Assembly (NCBI RefSeq): GCF_032878975.1
Contig: NZ_CP043875.1
Span: 984,370 to 1,048,369, forward strand
Reading direction: 5' to 3'
Origin: Methanoplanus sp. FWC-SCC4
GTDB lineage: Archaea; Halobacteriota; Methanomicrobia; Methanomicrobiales; Methanomicrobiaceae
Length of the DNA stretch: 64,000 bases
The notes below the pieces were generated by a model that saw nothing but the letters and a program-made list of their open reading frames with translations, was not told where the DNA came from and searched no databases. Positions 8,302 through 17,885 of this stretch are shown here, piece after piece. A program made the translations under genes and the position numbers. Numbering within the stretch: the first letter of the stretch is position 1; the number at the start of each line of letters is the position of its first letter.

Positions 8302-8386
8302 GCGAGGGTTGCCAAGCCTGGTCAAAGGCGCAGGGCTTAGGACCCTGTCTCGTAGGAGTTCGAGTGTTCGAATCACTCCCCTCGCA
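8302..8386 (+). tRNA. tRNA-Leu (anticodon TAG)
   Basis: An 85-base class II tRNA. The acceptor stem GCGAGGG pairs with CCCTCGC at 8379-8385, with discriminator A at 8386. The anticodon loop CTTAGGA has anticodon TAG (reads CUA/CUN Leu). The T arm is GAGTG-TTCGAAT-CACTC (8362-8378), and a long variable arm (GTCTCGTAGGAGT region) fits tRNA-Leu. No CCA is encoded. Confidence 0.96.
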
Positions 8387-8500
8387 TTTTCTTTTTTAGG
8401 GTTATAGTTAGTTGTGAAAAATGCCACTTTTTGCAATTCCATATTCTATCCGAAAATTATTGAGTTAATTTAATGGGTATGTTAAAATTATATTGAACTA

Positions 8501-8593
8501 ATGAAAGGCAGTCCTAAAGAGCTATCAATTTTTGCAGTTTTTGTTATCTTCACCGTGCCATTTCTCTTTATGGCGTTTGGGCTTTATGAATGA
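8501..8593 (+). CDS. Small hydrophobic ORF (30 aa), overlaps the next
   Basis: A 30-codon frame starting MKGSPKELSIF, mostly one hydrophobic helix (FAVFVIFTVPFLFMAFGLY). It ends at a TGA that overlaps the ATG of the following small ORF by 8 bases. It could be the first membrane helix of one gene split by a frameshift, or a tiny separate membrane peptide. No known family is recognised. Confidence 0.35.
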   Translation: MKGSPKELSIFAVFVIFTVPFLFMAFGLYE

Positions 8594-8759
8594 CCCTTCA
8601 GAAGAAAAATTCCCTCAACTAATTGAAGAAGCAACAGTTCCTTGGTGGATTGGAATAATGTCAGGAATGGTGGATATTTTCGGAAAACATCCTTACATAT
8701 TTATTGCAATATTTGTGCCATTCGTCTTTTTCTTAAAATGGATTGGAGAAATTAAATAA
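8586..8759 (+). CDS. Small membrane protein (57 aa)
   Basis: A 57-residue frame from ATG 8586 (MNDPSEEKFPQL). The first half is acidic, then comes WWIGIMSGMVDIF and a C-terminal membrane helix (YIFIAIFVPFVFFLKW). Together with the overlapping 8501-8593 ORF it would give a two-helix protein if the two are one frameshifted gene. It is not recognised. It lies between tRNA-Leu and the type I restriction operon. Confidence 0.4.
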   Translation: MNDPSEEKFPQLIEEATVPWWIGIMSGMVDIFGKHPYIFIAIFVPFVFFLKWIGEIK

Positions 8760-8824
8760 AATTCAGCTTTAAACCAGAATTTGAACAAATATTGTATATT
8801 TTATATCCGACATCCAAAAATGAT

Positions 8825-10336
8825 TTACTTATTTTTCAACAATTCCCGCAGCTCATCAAGATTTACCAATATCTGTTTCTCAATACCCTCAATCTTGTCA
8901 ATAATCACTTCAGGAGCTTCATATTCAATCTCCTCATATTCAATCTCCTTATACCGCGAGATCGAGAGGTCGAAATTATTCTCCTTCACTTCATCAAACG
9001 GCACATAGAAGCACTTGCCCTTCCGGTCTTCAGGCACTTCATCTCTCCGGCCCCGGAAGCGCTCGATGATATTAGGGATATCACCCTTCCCGTCAATGAG
9101 CGTCCGTTTGTCATCCAGTGAGAAACCGTCTGCTTCCATATCATAGAACCAGACATTCTCAGTCGTCCCGCCCTTAGCAAAGATGAGCACAGCGGTGGAA
9201 ACTCCTGCATACGGTTTGAAGACACCGGAGGGCATGGAGACAATGCCTTCGACCTGGTTCTCCTCAAGGAGCATCTGACGGAGTTTTTTATGAGCCTTTG
9301 AACTCCCGAAGAGTACTCCATCAGGCACGATCACGGCACATCTGCCGCCAATCGTCAGGAGGTGAATCATCCGTTCCACAAACAAAAGTTCGGTCTTTGT
9401 TGTTGAAAGGCTCAGGCTGTCGTTGATATCACTCTTATCAATACTCCCCTTGAATGGCGGGTTGGCAAGCACCACCGAATACCGTTCCTCCTCATTGTAG
9501 AGTTTGGAGAGCGTATCCTTCTGCTCGATCTTCGGGGCCTTGATCCCGTGGAGCATCATGTTCATGAGCGAGATGCGGGCCATAGTGGAATCAAAATCAT
9601 AGCCATAGAACGTATCACTCCAGAGCTTCTCCCAGTGCCGCTTTTCAGTGATATTATCCCCGATGAGATTGCGGTATTCACCCTCGTCATCCACTTCCAG
9701 CATATCGGGGCTGGTGTATTTCCGGATGATGTATTCATAGGCATTGATGAGGAATCCTGCCGTTCCGCAGGCCGGATCACAGATACGGTCGTTGACATCA
9801 GGTTCAACGAGTTCCACCATCATCCGGATGATATGCCGGGGCGTTCTGAACTGTCCGTTCTTGCCTGCGGTGGCAAGCTGGGAGAGGAGATATTCGTAGA
9901 TGTCACCCTGCGTATCACGGTTCTGTGCAGTGATGTCCATCTCATCGATGAGGGCAACCGCCTCCTGTAAGAGGGACGGCTTTGGGATGATGAAGACCGC
10001 GTCCCGCATCTGGCGGGCGAAGAGCGTCTTTTCCCCGTTGTGCAGGTTCTTAATGAACGGGAAGACGACATCCCGGACATGCACGAGCATCTGCTCAGCA
10101 GGATAGTGCTTCCAGTTTGACCACCGGCACACATCCTGTCCCTCGAAGACTGATGTATATTCGATGTCCCGTGCCCGTGCCCGGTTCTGCTCGACCACAT
10201 CCATGTCCTCCAGCCTCTTCATGAAGATGAGGTAGGACATCTGTTCGATGGACTGGAGGGGGTTTGACATCCCACCGCTCCAGAAGCGATCCCAGAGGGT
10301 GTCAATTTTTGATTTAAGTTCGGGGGCGAGTTTCAT
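8825..10336 (-). CDS. hsdM: Type I restriction-modification system, methyltransferase subunit M
   Basis: A 503-residue N6-adenine methyltransferase. An N-terminal helical HsdM_N domain (about 5-135) precedes the catalytic domain with QFRTPRHI (162-169), SAM motif I DPACGTAGF (187-195) and catalytic NPPF (292-295). It methylates the host target site and, with HsdS and HsdR, forms the restriction complex. The ATG overlaps the stop of hsdS by 4 bases (ATGA), so translation is coupled. The C-terminus has an EIEYEEIEYEAPEV acidic repeat before a terminal helix. The gene is visibly more G+C rich than the flanks, consistent with acquisition as an island. Confidence 0.95.
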   Translation of the reverse strand: MKLAPELKSKIDTLWDRFWSGGMSNPLQSIEQMSYLIFMKRLEDMDVVEQNRARARDIEYTSVFEGQDVCRWSNWKHYPAEQMLVHVRDVVFPFIKNLHNGEKTLFARQMRDAVFIIPKPSLLQEAVALIDEMDITAQNRDTQGDIYEYLLSQLATAGKNGQFRTPRHIIRMMVELVEPDVNDRICDPACGTAGFLINAYEYIIRKYTSPDMLEVDDEGEYRNLIGDNITEKRHWEKLWSDTFYGYDFDSTMARISLMNMMLHGIKAPKIEQKDTLSKLYNEEERYSVVLANPPFKGSIDKSDINDSLSLSTTKTELLFVERMIHLLTIGGRCAVIVPDGVLFGSSKAHKKLRQMLLEENQVEGIVSMPSGVFKPYAGVSTAVLIFAKGGTTENVWFYDMEADGFSLDDKRTLIDGKGDIPNIIERFRGRRDEVPEDRKGKCFYVPFDEVKENNFDLSISRYKEIEYEEIEYEAPEVIIDKIEGIEKQILVNLDELRELLKNK

Positions 10337-11532
10337 GTAATTAGTTCTCCGGTGAAGGCTTTTGATATAATTGACTTGAAAAGAAGGGAATCATCATTCG
10401 TTGATTTATTTATTTTGATGAGGGTATTTTCATATAACTCAATAAATTGAGCAAATTCTAATTGTTTATTTAATGGTGGCAAAAATACTTCAATTTCCTT
10501 TATTTTGCCTTGGAACAGATTCGCTTGTGATGACTTATTAACGGAGCGATTTATTTGGGCTTTAACAAACGGTGAATCAAAACAGTATTCTAAATATATT
10601 GGATGGACTTTTGCAAAATCAGGACGGATTAGAGCCACACTCCTTACCATCTGGAATTTTATATCATTCATTACTCGGGTTACTCTTCCAATCGTCCCCG
10701 AGCAAGACACAAGTACATCCCCCTTCTGTGGTACAATCCTCTTTGAAATTCTTTCATATTCTTCTTGATCGATAAAATCGACATCGTTCACATCAATTTT
10801 ATGGTTTTTAATATTCCTTGCAGATAGAAGGTAAATACCATCATCAGTTCTTCTTGGGGTAGCATGTTCACCATCAGTAATTTTTTCGCATATTTGGGAT
10901 AATTTAACACTTTCCCACCCCATCGGATTCGTCACCGGGTCGCCAAACATCTCCAGAAACACGCTCTGCACCAGCTCCTGCGTGAGCGCATCCGCCTCCG
11001 CCCGCAGGCGCTGCGTTGCCTCTGCCTTTTCAAGGATGGCGACAATCTTGCGCTGGGTTTCGAGGGGCGGTATTACAATTGGAATTTGGGAAAAACGAGT
11101 TGATGAAACCTCAAGGAAAGTTGTTCCACTGGCATACTTTTCAGCCAATTTTTTATTAGCCTTCAGATAATAGAAGACATACTCCGGAATGATTCGATCA
11201 TCATTCAATACAAGGTTTTTAAAGCCCTGATTGGTAGTAATTGGATTGTCTGCTATTGCAACATAACCTACAGGAGCTCTTGATGAAAATAGAACCGTTC
11301 CTTTAGGCAATATTTTGATAGAGGTACTTTTCAGTCCTTTTTCGGAAATATTCTTTTTTCCTTTCTGAATATACATCTCATCAAAATTAGAAAGATCAGC
11401 GGGAGTTATCCATGGAATATCTCCATTGAAATTTTCTTCAACTTTTGTTGATGGAGTACTCCCTGAAAATATTTTCCCAATATCCCCCAATTGCTTCCAT
11501 TCCCATCCCTCAGGCAACTCCTTCTTCACCAC
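10333..11532 (-). CDS. hsdS: Type I restriction-modification system, specificity subunit S
   Basis: A 399-residue HsdS. Two target recognition domains (about 5-150 and 205-370) are each followed by a helical spacer; the central spacer contains LEKAEATQRLRAEADALTQE and the FLEMFGDP boundary. Each domain reads one half of a bipartite DNA site, which cannot be deduced here. The two recognition domains are more AT-rich than the spacer and than hsdM/hsdR, as expected for exchangeable modules. The start is one of two adjacent GTG codons (11532 or 11529) just after a GGAG at the end of hsdR. Confidence 0.93.
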   Translation of the reverse strand: MVKKELPEGWEWKQLGDIGKIFSGSTPSTKVEENFNGDIPWITPADLSNFDEMYIQKGKKNISEKGLKSTSIKILPKGTVLFSSRAPVGYVAIADNPITTNQGFKNLVLNDDRIIPEYVFYYLKANKKLAEKYASGTTFLEVSSTRFSQIPIVIPPLETQRKIVAILEKAEATQRLRAEADALTQELVQSVFLEMFGDPVTNPMGWESVKLSQICEKITDGEHATPRRTDDGIYLLSARNIKNHKIDVNDVDFIDQEEYERISKRIVPQKGDVLVSCSGTIGRVTRVMNDIKFQMVRSVALIRPDFAKVHPIYLEYCFDSPFVKAQINRSVNKSSQANLFQGKIKEIEVFLPPLNKQLEFAQFIELYENTLIKINKSTNDDSLLFKSIISKAFTGELIT

Positions 11533-11538
11533 TTCTCC

Positions 11539-14376
11539 TCATGCCTCCGCAACAAACAATTCCTGTTCCAGTCCCTGACAGATGCCAATGAACGCCCTGA
11601 GATCGCCTTCGTCAAACATCGGCAGCGGTGCGTTGATGCCAAAATTGGTGAACGGGGCGTCCCAGAGATCTTTCATATCTATGTGTTTTTTGCGCATAAA
11701 TACCGTCTGAATTGTCCTGATGAAATGGAGCTGGTCGGCGGTGTAGTGCTTGTTGTTTTCCACCATGAAGGTCTGGAACGCCTCCTCGATCTGCTCTTTC
11801 GGGTCGGGTGCCTGGTAGAGTCCCAGGACTGATTTGATGAAATCAACGAGCGTTCCCCGTGGCTGCCGGTATCCCTTCTGCAAGGTTTCCCCGGTGATGT
11901 CCACCCCTGCATCCGTGAGGGTTTCTTCAAGACGGGAGAGATCGGTCTCGGTGATTGCCTCATCGTTGGCAATTTTTTTGATGACCGGATCTTCGGTCGC
12001 CATCTCGCGGATTCGCTCCTCCACCTTCTTGACAAACGCGGTGACATAGGGAGGGGCTTCCTCGTTCACCTCCCACTTGGTGCGTTCCTCAATCACATCG
12101 CCCATGTCAATGACAATCGTCTGGGGTGTCTCCTTTGACATGTACTTCATCAGCGGTGCGATATCAGAAACAAGCATCCGGGTATCCTCAAATGAGATTC
12201 CCTTCCAGAATGAATAGGAGAGCACGTCATCCAGTTGCTCTTCCTTTTGCCTGACTTTTTCGAGATTGCGGGGGAGAAGGTCAACCATCTCAGCGATGGC
12301 CTTCTTCTGCCGCTCAATTTCTTTGTCATTTCCTTCTAAGACAGCAAGCGCAAGCCGCTCGGTCTTGATCGTAAAGGACGCTTCCTTGAGATTGACACCC
12401 GTCTGGTACCGCATCAGTGGCATCATATGGGACGTCAGATATTCAACCGGGTCGATGGCAATATTATCCCATAATTTCGGAGAGAGTGCTTTTGCGATCT
12501 CCTGTTCGTGTTCCCGCACACTAACAGAGTCTTGCGGCAGGGCACGGATGTCGTCCTCGATTTTTGCCCGGATCACCGCAGCACCTTCCTCATCTCCCGC
12601 CTGTATCAGCCGGTCAAGCTGCTTTAACCGCAGAAGAAAGATCCGACTGGTAATAGCTTCGATGGGTTCGTTCTTCACCCCTTCCGGGTTCATGTTCCAG
12701 TAATCAAAGTTGTTCCAGAAATCGAAGACCTTGAAATACTCCTTCTTCCCGTCCGGGAGCCAGTCACGGTGTTTGCATGCCGCATCTGCCCGTGTTCCCC
12801 TCCCCAGCATCTGCCAGAATTTGATCTTGGAAAAGACCGGTTTTGCAAAAACAAGGTTGCAGACCTCCGGCACGTCAATGCCGGTGTCGAGCATATCGAC
12901 CGAGATTGCTACACGGGGAAAAGATTCCTTCTCAAAGTCTTTGATGAGATCCTGTGCACGGGAGTCCTCAGAGACAATGATGCGTGCCAGATTCCCCTTG
13001 TATTCAGGATAGAGGTCATTGAACGCCTCATGAAGCCGGTTCGCATGCTTCTTTGATATCGCAAAGAAGATTGTCTTCGCCGGGAGTGTGCCGGTTTCAT
13101 CCATCTGGCAGTTGTCCATGAACTCACGGACGATTGCTTCTGACGTTCCCTTCACAGCAATCTTCTTCTCCAGAACAGAACCATCAAAATCGATCTCGTC
13201 CGGATCGATGCCCTGCTCGATGAGGCGGTTTCGTTCGGTCTCGCTCAGGTCTGAGGGCTTCACCCCTTCAATCTGGAAATGGGTCTGGGCACCCATGATA
13301 TTCTTGCGGAAATCACAGAGGATACCGTCCTTTACTGCCTCCTCATATGAGTAAAGAGCAGTTGGTGCCTGGTCATCACACCCAAAGAACCGGAAGGTGT
13401 CACGGTCAACAAGGTCAGCGGGCGTTGCGGTCAGCCCAATCTGGATGGCATCGAGATAGGTGAAGACATCCCGCCATTTATTGTAGATACTGCGGTGTGC
13501 CTCGTCAGAGATGATAAGGTCAAACTCACCGGGCGAGATGAGATATTGTCCGTTCTCATCCTTCTGGGTATAAATTTCCTGAAACGTCTGGATGGTGGAG
13601 ACATAGAGCCGCTTTTCCTTGTTGAAATTCCCGTGCAGGATTTTGTCCTTCGCCTCCTGCGGGAAGAACTCCTGAAACCCTTTGTTCCATGCCTGATCCC
13701 GCAGTGCCTTTCTGTCTGCAAGGAAGAGCACCCGGTGGGCACGGTTCTCCTGCATGAGGGCATCGATAATTGCCATTGCGACACGGGTCTTGCCTGTGCC
13801 CGTAGCCATCACAATCAACGCCTTCCGGTGTCCCTTCTGGATGTGCTCCACTATCCGCTTGACATTCTCGATACTCTTCGGGCGGTCAACAATATCAGTA
13901 TTTACTCCTCCCGGTGTGTCCGGTTGAACCTGTTCATTCTGAAAGCGAAGCCGCTCAAGGTCTTTGCGGGCGTAGAACCCGGTCACCGGCCGGGGAGGGT
14001 AGAGCTGTCGATCCCAGAACGAGATCTCATAGCCGTTTGTAAGAAAAATGAAGACATCCCGACCCGTCTGGTGTTTGATATCATCTGCATATTGTTCGGC
14101 CTGTTTTTGACCGATATTGGGGTCTTTTGATGTTCGTTTTGCCTCGATGATGGCAAGGGGATTTCTCAGACTGTCCAGCAGGAGATAATCTGCATATCTA
14201 CTTTCAAGATCGTTCTTGAGCGTCTCTTCTACAGTCTTGTAGTCGAAGGCATTGAAATCAGACTGCTTCGTATCAACCTCAGGAACAACATGCGAACGAC
14301 TGTCAACATCCCAGCCCTGCTCCCTGAGCAGAACATCAATCTTCAGTTTACGCGTCTGATTTTCAGTTAGATCCAT
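11539..14376 (-). CDS. hsdR: Type I restriction-modification system, restriction/translocase subunit R
   Basis: A 945-residue HsdR. The N-terminal nuclease domain has the IIEAKR motif (E78, K80) followed by a QAEQYA helix. The SF2 motor follows with Walker A ATGTGKT (191-197), DEAH box DEAHRS (291-296), a GLTATP motif and motif VI GRGTRAD. The C-terminal ~250 residues are the helical region that binds the methylase core. The subunit moves DNA using ATP and cuts unmodified DNA at a distance. It is the first gene of an R-S-M operon; GGTGCAGTTGC precedes the ATG. No truncation or frameshift is seen, so the system looks intact. Confidence 0.95.
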   Translation of the reverse strand: MDLTENQTRKLKIDVLLREQGWDVDSRSHVVPEVDTKQSDFNAFDYKTVEETLKNDLESRYADYLLLDSLRNPLAIIEAKRTSKDPNIGQKQAEQYADDIKHQTGRDVFIFLTNGYEISFWDRQLYPPRPVTGFYARKDLERLRFQNEQVQPDTPGGVNTDIVDRPKSIENVKRIVEHIQKGHRKALIVMATGTGKTRVAMAIIDALMQENRAHRVLFLADRKALRDQAWNKGFQEFFPQEAKDKILHGNFNKEKRLYVSTIQTFQEIYTQKDENGQYLISPGEFDLIISDEAHRSIYNKWRDVFTYLDAIQIGLTATPADLVDRDTFRFFGCDDQAPTALYSYEEAVKDGILCDFRKNIMGAQTHFQIEGVKPSDLSETERNRLIEQGIDPDEIDFDGSVLEKKIAVKGTSEAIVREFMDNCQMDETGTLPAKTIFFAISKKHANRLHEAFNDLYPEYKGNLARIIVSEDSRAQDLIKDFEKESFPRVAISVDMLDTGIDVPEVCNLVFAKPVFSKIKFWQMLGRGTRADAACKHRDWLPDGKKEYFKVFDFWNNFDYWNMNPEGVKNEPIEAITSRIFLLRLKQLDRLIQAGDEEGAAVIRAKIEDDIRALPQDSVSVREHEQEIAKALSPKLWDNIAIDPVEYLTSHMMPLMRYQTGVNLKEASFTIKTERLALAVLEGNDKEIERQKKAIAEMVDLLPRNLEKVRQKEEQLDDVLSYSFWKGISFEDTRMLVSDIAPLMKYMSKETPQTIVIDMGDVIEERTKWEVNEEAPPYVTAFVKKVEERIREMATEDPVIKKIANDEAITETDLSRLEETLTDAGVDITGETLQKGYRQPRGTLVDFIKSVLGLYQAPDPKEQIEEAFQTFMVENNKHYTADQLHFIRTIQTVFMRKKHIDMKDLWDAPFTNFGINAPLPMFDEGDLRAFIGICQGLEQELFVAEA

Positions 14377-14530
14377 GCAACTGCACCAAATTATGTGAAT
14401 TATTGAATTAAGAATATATTCAAGTCAATAATTGACTCGTTCAGCATCATACATCAACCTTATGAAATCTATTTGATATTGCCCAATAATTATCAACAAT
14501 ATTTCAACATCAACATCAAATAGAGATTGG

Positions 14531-14872
14531 ATGGTCTCAACAGAAAAGAAAATTTAGAAAGAGTTGGATGCTAAACAACTGGATAAGAGGGCTTTTGAAA
14601 TCTTAGTATCTTCCCTAGAATGGCGAAAAAGGAAACTTTGTTGCATTACCGAAGGAAGTGAGGAACTTATTGCCGATCTTGATGATGAAAAAGTCTGGAA
14701 ATTGATTCAAGAATTAAATTATTACTAAGAATTTAAGGACGAAGTCTCTATCATTTGGGAAAAAATAAAAAAAGATTTGGACCAAACCCAAAGAAAAAAA
14801 AGCGATGGTTCAATTTTAGATAATATCTCTTTTTTCATTTCCGATATCATGCATTTAAGGCAATTTTTCTAA
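14531..14872 (+). pseudogene. Decayed ORF with two in-frame stops
   Basis: A single reading frame of 114 codons runs from ATG 14531 to TAA 14870 but is interrupted by TAG at codon 9 and TAA at codon 66. Between the stops it reads like real protein, for example FEILVSSLEWRKRK and DEKVWKLIQELNYY, then EFKDEVSIIWEKIKK and a final IMHLRQFF. The family is not recognised. It fills most of the 700-base gap between hsdR and the next gene; the remainder of that gap is AT-rich sequence with no other feature seen. Confidence 0.5.
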
Positions 14873-15085
14873 TTACTAATTTTAAATAATTTAGTATTTC
14901 ATTAGTATTTTTGCCGGAATGAAACACAAGTCAGCAATTATCCAAAATCACCTGTATATTATTAACTAAAATGGGATGCTCTTTTTGGAAGTATTTTTTA
15001 GTCCTTGTTTTGATATTTGTGCAATAAATATTTTATATTGTATTATCAATTATCACATAATAAAATCCAAAAAAAAGGTGTTTTC

Positions 15086-16267
15086 ATGATGAAAAGTTGT
15101 GTTTTTGCGTTTGCGTTAATGGTAATAATGCTGGTAACTCCCTGTATTGCTGCGGATATTGAAACAGGACCTGTAAAGGAGATATATTCCGGAGACCTTA
15201 ATCAAAATTCACATTTATATGTTAAGGCAGACGGCTCAAATGTCCTTATTGGTGTAATAAACCTGAAAGGAACTGCTCCTGAAGATAACAGGCTTGTGTT
15301 GTATAATCTCGTATCAGGTGAAACAGAAACTGTTGCTACAGACATTTACCCTGCCACTGATTTATTTGATATTTCAGGAAACAATCTGCTCTGGTATCAG
15401 GGTCAGGGGATAATGACGCTGTATGATTTTAAAGAAAAAACGAAAACCAATATCAGCTTATACAGGGATTTTGGAAGACCGTCTGCCATTGTACTGGATA
15501 GTGACCGGATTTTAACTTCCGAGGCTGATCTGTATAGCAACCATACAGATATTTTCCTGTTAAACATAACAACAGGTGAGAAAAACGCAATATCCAAAGA
15601 TCCAAAATCACGTATTGAGCCTGCCATATCAGGAGATATAATCATATGGAGAGACCGGGAATCAGATCCCTTTGCAAATGTGTATGGATTTGATCTCAAC
15701 AAAAATTATGAATTTGCAGTACACAAGGAACCTTTCTGGCAGGGTATGGCAGACATATCCGGAGATTTTGTTGTCTGGCTCAGAGATGAAAGTGTTTCAG
15801 ATGCCCTGCAAAATACTTCAAAAAAGATTTTTTTAACTAATTTGTCTGAAAATACAACGATAATGATTGCTGAATCTTTTGATGATTTGTCTTCTCCAAA
15901 AATAGAAGGCGACTATGTAATCTGGGAGGATAAAAAAGATGGCAGATGGACTCTTTGGCTTTATGAAATTTCAACCGGCAATCAGGAAAAAATTGCAAAT
16001 CTTAAATTCGGGTATGACGGACCTCTGAATATGGAAATATCCGGAAACAATATTTTCTGGACAGATCAGGATGATACAGGCAGAGCAGTCATACGTACAG
16101 TAGCTTTACAAAATGAAGGAAATGGAAACCATGAGGCTGAAATTCCAGGTAATGAAAAAACATCAGCAACTGCAAAACCGGTATCGAAAGAAACAGGTGT
16201 TGGAGTGATTGGTATCATTGGTGCGTTGCTTGCAGGAATTTGCCTATATTCGAATAAAAAACAATGA
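15086..16267 (+). CDS. Exported beta-propeller (TolB-like) protein, membrane anchored
   Basis: A 393-residue protein beginning at ATG 15086 after an AAAAAGGTG ribosome binding site; a longer frame to 15017 lacks one. A signal peptide (MMKSCVFAF to about residue 25, ending IAADI) leads into repeated ~45-residue blades with the pattern SGDIIIWRD, SGDFVVWLRD, EGDYVIWEDK, SGNNIFWTDQ. This is a beta-propeller typical of archaeal surface proteins. A Thr/Lys-rich linker precedes a C-terminal membrane helix (GVIGIIGALLAGICLY) and a basic tail, so it should sit outside the cell, anchored at its C-terminus. Its ligand is unknown. Confidence 0.82.
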   Translation: MMKSCVFAFALMVIMLVTPCIAADIETGPVKEIYSGDLNQNSHLYVKADGSNVLIGVINLKGTAPEDNRLVLYNLVSGETETVATDIYPATDLFDISGNNLLWYQGQGIMTLYDFKEKTKTNISLYRDFGRPSAIVLDSDRILTSEADLYSNHTDIFLLNITTGEKNAISKDPKSRIEPAISGDIIIWRDRESDPFANVYGFDLNKNYEFAVHKEPFWQGMADISGDFVVWLRDESVSDALQNTSKKIFLTNLSENTTIMIAESFDDLSSPKIEGDYVIWEDKKDGRWTLWLYEISTGNQEKIANLKFGYDGPLNMEISGNNIFWTDQDDTGRAVIRTVALQNEGNGNHEAEIPGNEKTSATAKPVSKETGVGVIGIIGALLAGICLYSNKKQ

Positions 16268-16388
16268 TTTATTAAAATATAATATTTTTTTCAGGATACA
16301 GTCCGTTTTTTAGTTAGCTCCTGTACAAAAGAGAATTTTTAGTCCGGAAATACATGGGATCAGGTGTTAAATACGCCATCGTGTATTA

Positions 16389-16970
16389 TCAGGCACCGGT
16401 TTCATCCTCAAGGGAGTCTGCAAACCGCTGCAGGAGGGCGTGCCTTTGCTCAGCAATCTCCTTCGCACCGGCCGTGTACATCAGCCCCTGAAGCTTCAAC
16501 AGTTTTTCATGGATATGACTCACAGCGCCCTCGATGCCGTCCCCGTGTTCGCCTGCCCGCATAAACGTCCGTGCAATTCCGACCGCTCCCATCGCGTCGA
16601 GTTTGTCGGCGTCAGAGAGTATTTTTGCCTCCAGGGTCTCCGGTTCGGGGCCGGTGCTGAATCGGTGGGTGCGTATCGCGTGGGTAATTGCTGTGATGCG
16701 TGCTGCGTCGTAACCCGCCTGCCTGAGGTATTCTTCTGCAATTCGTGCCCCTTCCTGCTCGTGGGGGATGCCGCTCTCCTCCTCCAGTGGACGGGCAATA
16801 TCGTGGAAGAGGGCGGCCGGGATGAGGACCCGCATATCCGCACCCTCGGCCACTCCTATCTCCTGGGAGAGCCGGGTGACGCGGAGGATGTGGTCAAGAC
16901 CGTGTGCTCCCGACTGACTGAAGAACGTCTCGACATAGGCAAGTATTGTCTCAAACTCTTTCTTCTCCAT
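16389..16970 (-). CDS. HD-domain phosphohydrolase
   Basis: A 193-residue HD superfamily protein. Metal ligands are visible: H23/H27 (HGLDH), the HD pair at 56-57 (LFHDIAR), HEQEG further on, and SDADKLDAMG. The family hydrolyses phosphate esters such as nucleotides; the substrate here is unknown. The gene is strikingly G+C rich, with many GGC/GCC codons compared with both neighbours, which suggests recent transfer. It is convergent with the propeller gene. Confidence 0.85.
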   Translation of the reverse strand: MEKKEFETILAYVETFFSQSGAHGLDHILRVTRLSQEIGVAEGADMRVLIPAALFHDIARPLEEESGIPHEQEGARIAEEYLRQAGYDAARITAITHAIRTHRFSTGPEPETLEAKILSDADKLDAMGAVGIARTFMRAGEHGDGIEGAVSHIHEKLLKLQGLMYTAGAKEIAEQRHALLQRFADSLEDETGA

Positions 16971-17183
16971 AGTGAAAGAAAGGTTGGCGCCGGGTGGAGA
17001 TAAGGAGTCGGAAAATATGCAGGAAATTTACTCATAAGAAGAAGAGTAATTGAGGAAGGAGAATATTCCCGATTATTGGTAAACTGCTGAAAATAAAAGG
17101 AAAAAAGGGAATTCCCTTTTGTTATTCTGTCCCAAATTTCAAATGTCCGGGGCGGATGCAGGTGTGGTCTGCGGGAAGACGGG

Positions 17184-17726
17184 TTATTGCGCAGGTGACG
17201 GGTTTACCGGACCTGTGTATATGCCGGACCCCAGCCACCAGTCATCATCGATCTGAACACCATACACCAGTTTTGATTCGAGCGTCTGGTTGTGTGTGGG
17301 ATTGATATATTCTATCTGACAGAAGCCGTTTCCATTCCTGACAGCATCTTGGGATTCTTTGAGAAAAACTCCCACTTTTCCTTCATTCAGACGGTTTATT
17401 CCGACTTTTTCAGGATTGACCGGGTGGGCGAGGGTTGTACCGTTGAAGTCATAGGCGTAGATATAGAGTTCACCCTCGATAAATGAACCATTCAGGTCGT
17501 TAAATTCTGCAAGTGCTTTTTCCTTGCCATATGTATTTACATAGGCTGCTGCTCTGTCAACAAAGGCGACGAGTGTTTCATTGGAGATGTAGGTATCCTG
17601 TTGGAAGGTTTTGTTATCTTCCTGTGGTGGAGTCACTATCTCAGGCTGTCCCTGTGTACAGCCGGCTGTTATAAGAAAAATGCCAAGAATGAGCATGAAA
17701 AGGACTGTTGTCAATGTTTTATTCAT
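17184..17726 (-). CDS. Cache-domain lipoprotein
   Basis: A 180-residue exported lipoprotein: hydrophobic signal followed by lipobox ITAGC (Cys23) and a short Pro/Gln-rich linker. The remainder (about 50-175) resembles a single Cache sensor domain: an N-terminal helix with VAFVDRAAAYVNTYG, the strand ELYIYAYDFNGTTLAHPVNP, and DDWWLGSGIY at the end. Cache domains bind small molecules outside the cell. No kinase or chemoreceptor is fused, so it may present a ligand to a partner. No partner gene is adjacent. Confidence 0.82.
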   Translation of the reverse strand: MNKTLTTVLFMLILGIFLITAGCTQGQPEIVTPPQEDNKTFQQDTYISNETLVAFVDRAAAYVNTYGKEKALAEFNDLNGSFIEGELYIYAYDFNGTTLAHPVNPEKVGINRLNEGKVGVFLKESQDAVRNGNGFCQIEYINPTHNQTLESKLVYGVQIDDDWWLGSGIYTGPVNPSPAQ

Positions 17727-17885
17727 ATTTTTAGTTTTGCTTTTTCGCTAATTATAATATTGTATTTTGGAATGTATGGAAGGATTTTAGCGATAGTTAC
17801 GCTCTTTTTAGGGACTATTCCATCACCATCCCTGTCATTCACGCGCCATTAAAGGAATGAGGATATTTGAATTTGTCAATCAAAT

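Noticed and set aside
9548-13785. Long frames opposite and within the hsd genes
   Set aside because: GC-rich coding sequence leaves antisense and alternate frames open; they show no motifs.
8302-14376. Site-specific integration of the RM island into tRNA-Leu
   Set aside because: I see no second copy of the tRNA 3' end at the far side of the operon and no integrase gene.
14555-14557. TAG in the decayed ORF read as pyrrolysine
   Set aside because: A TAA stop follows at codon 66 and no pyrrolysine genes are in the window.
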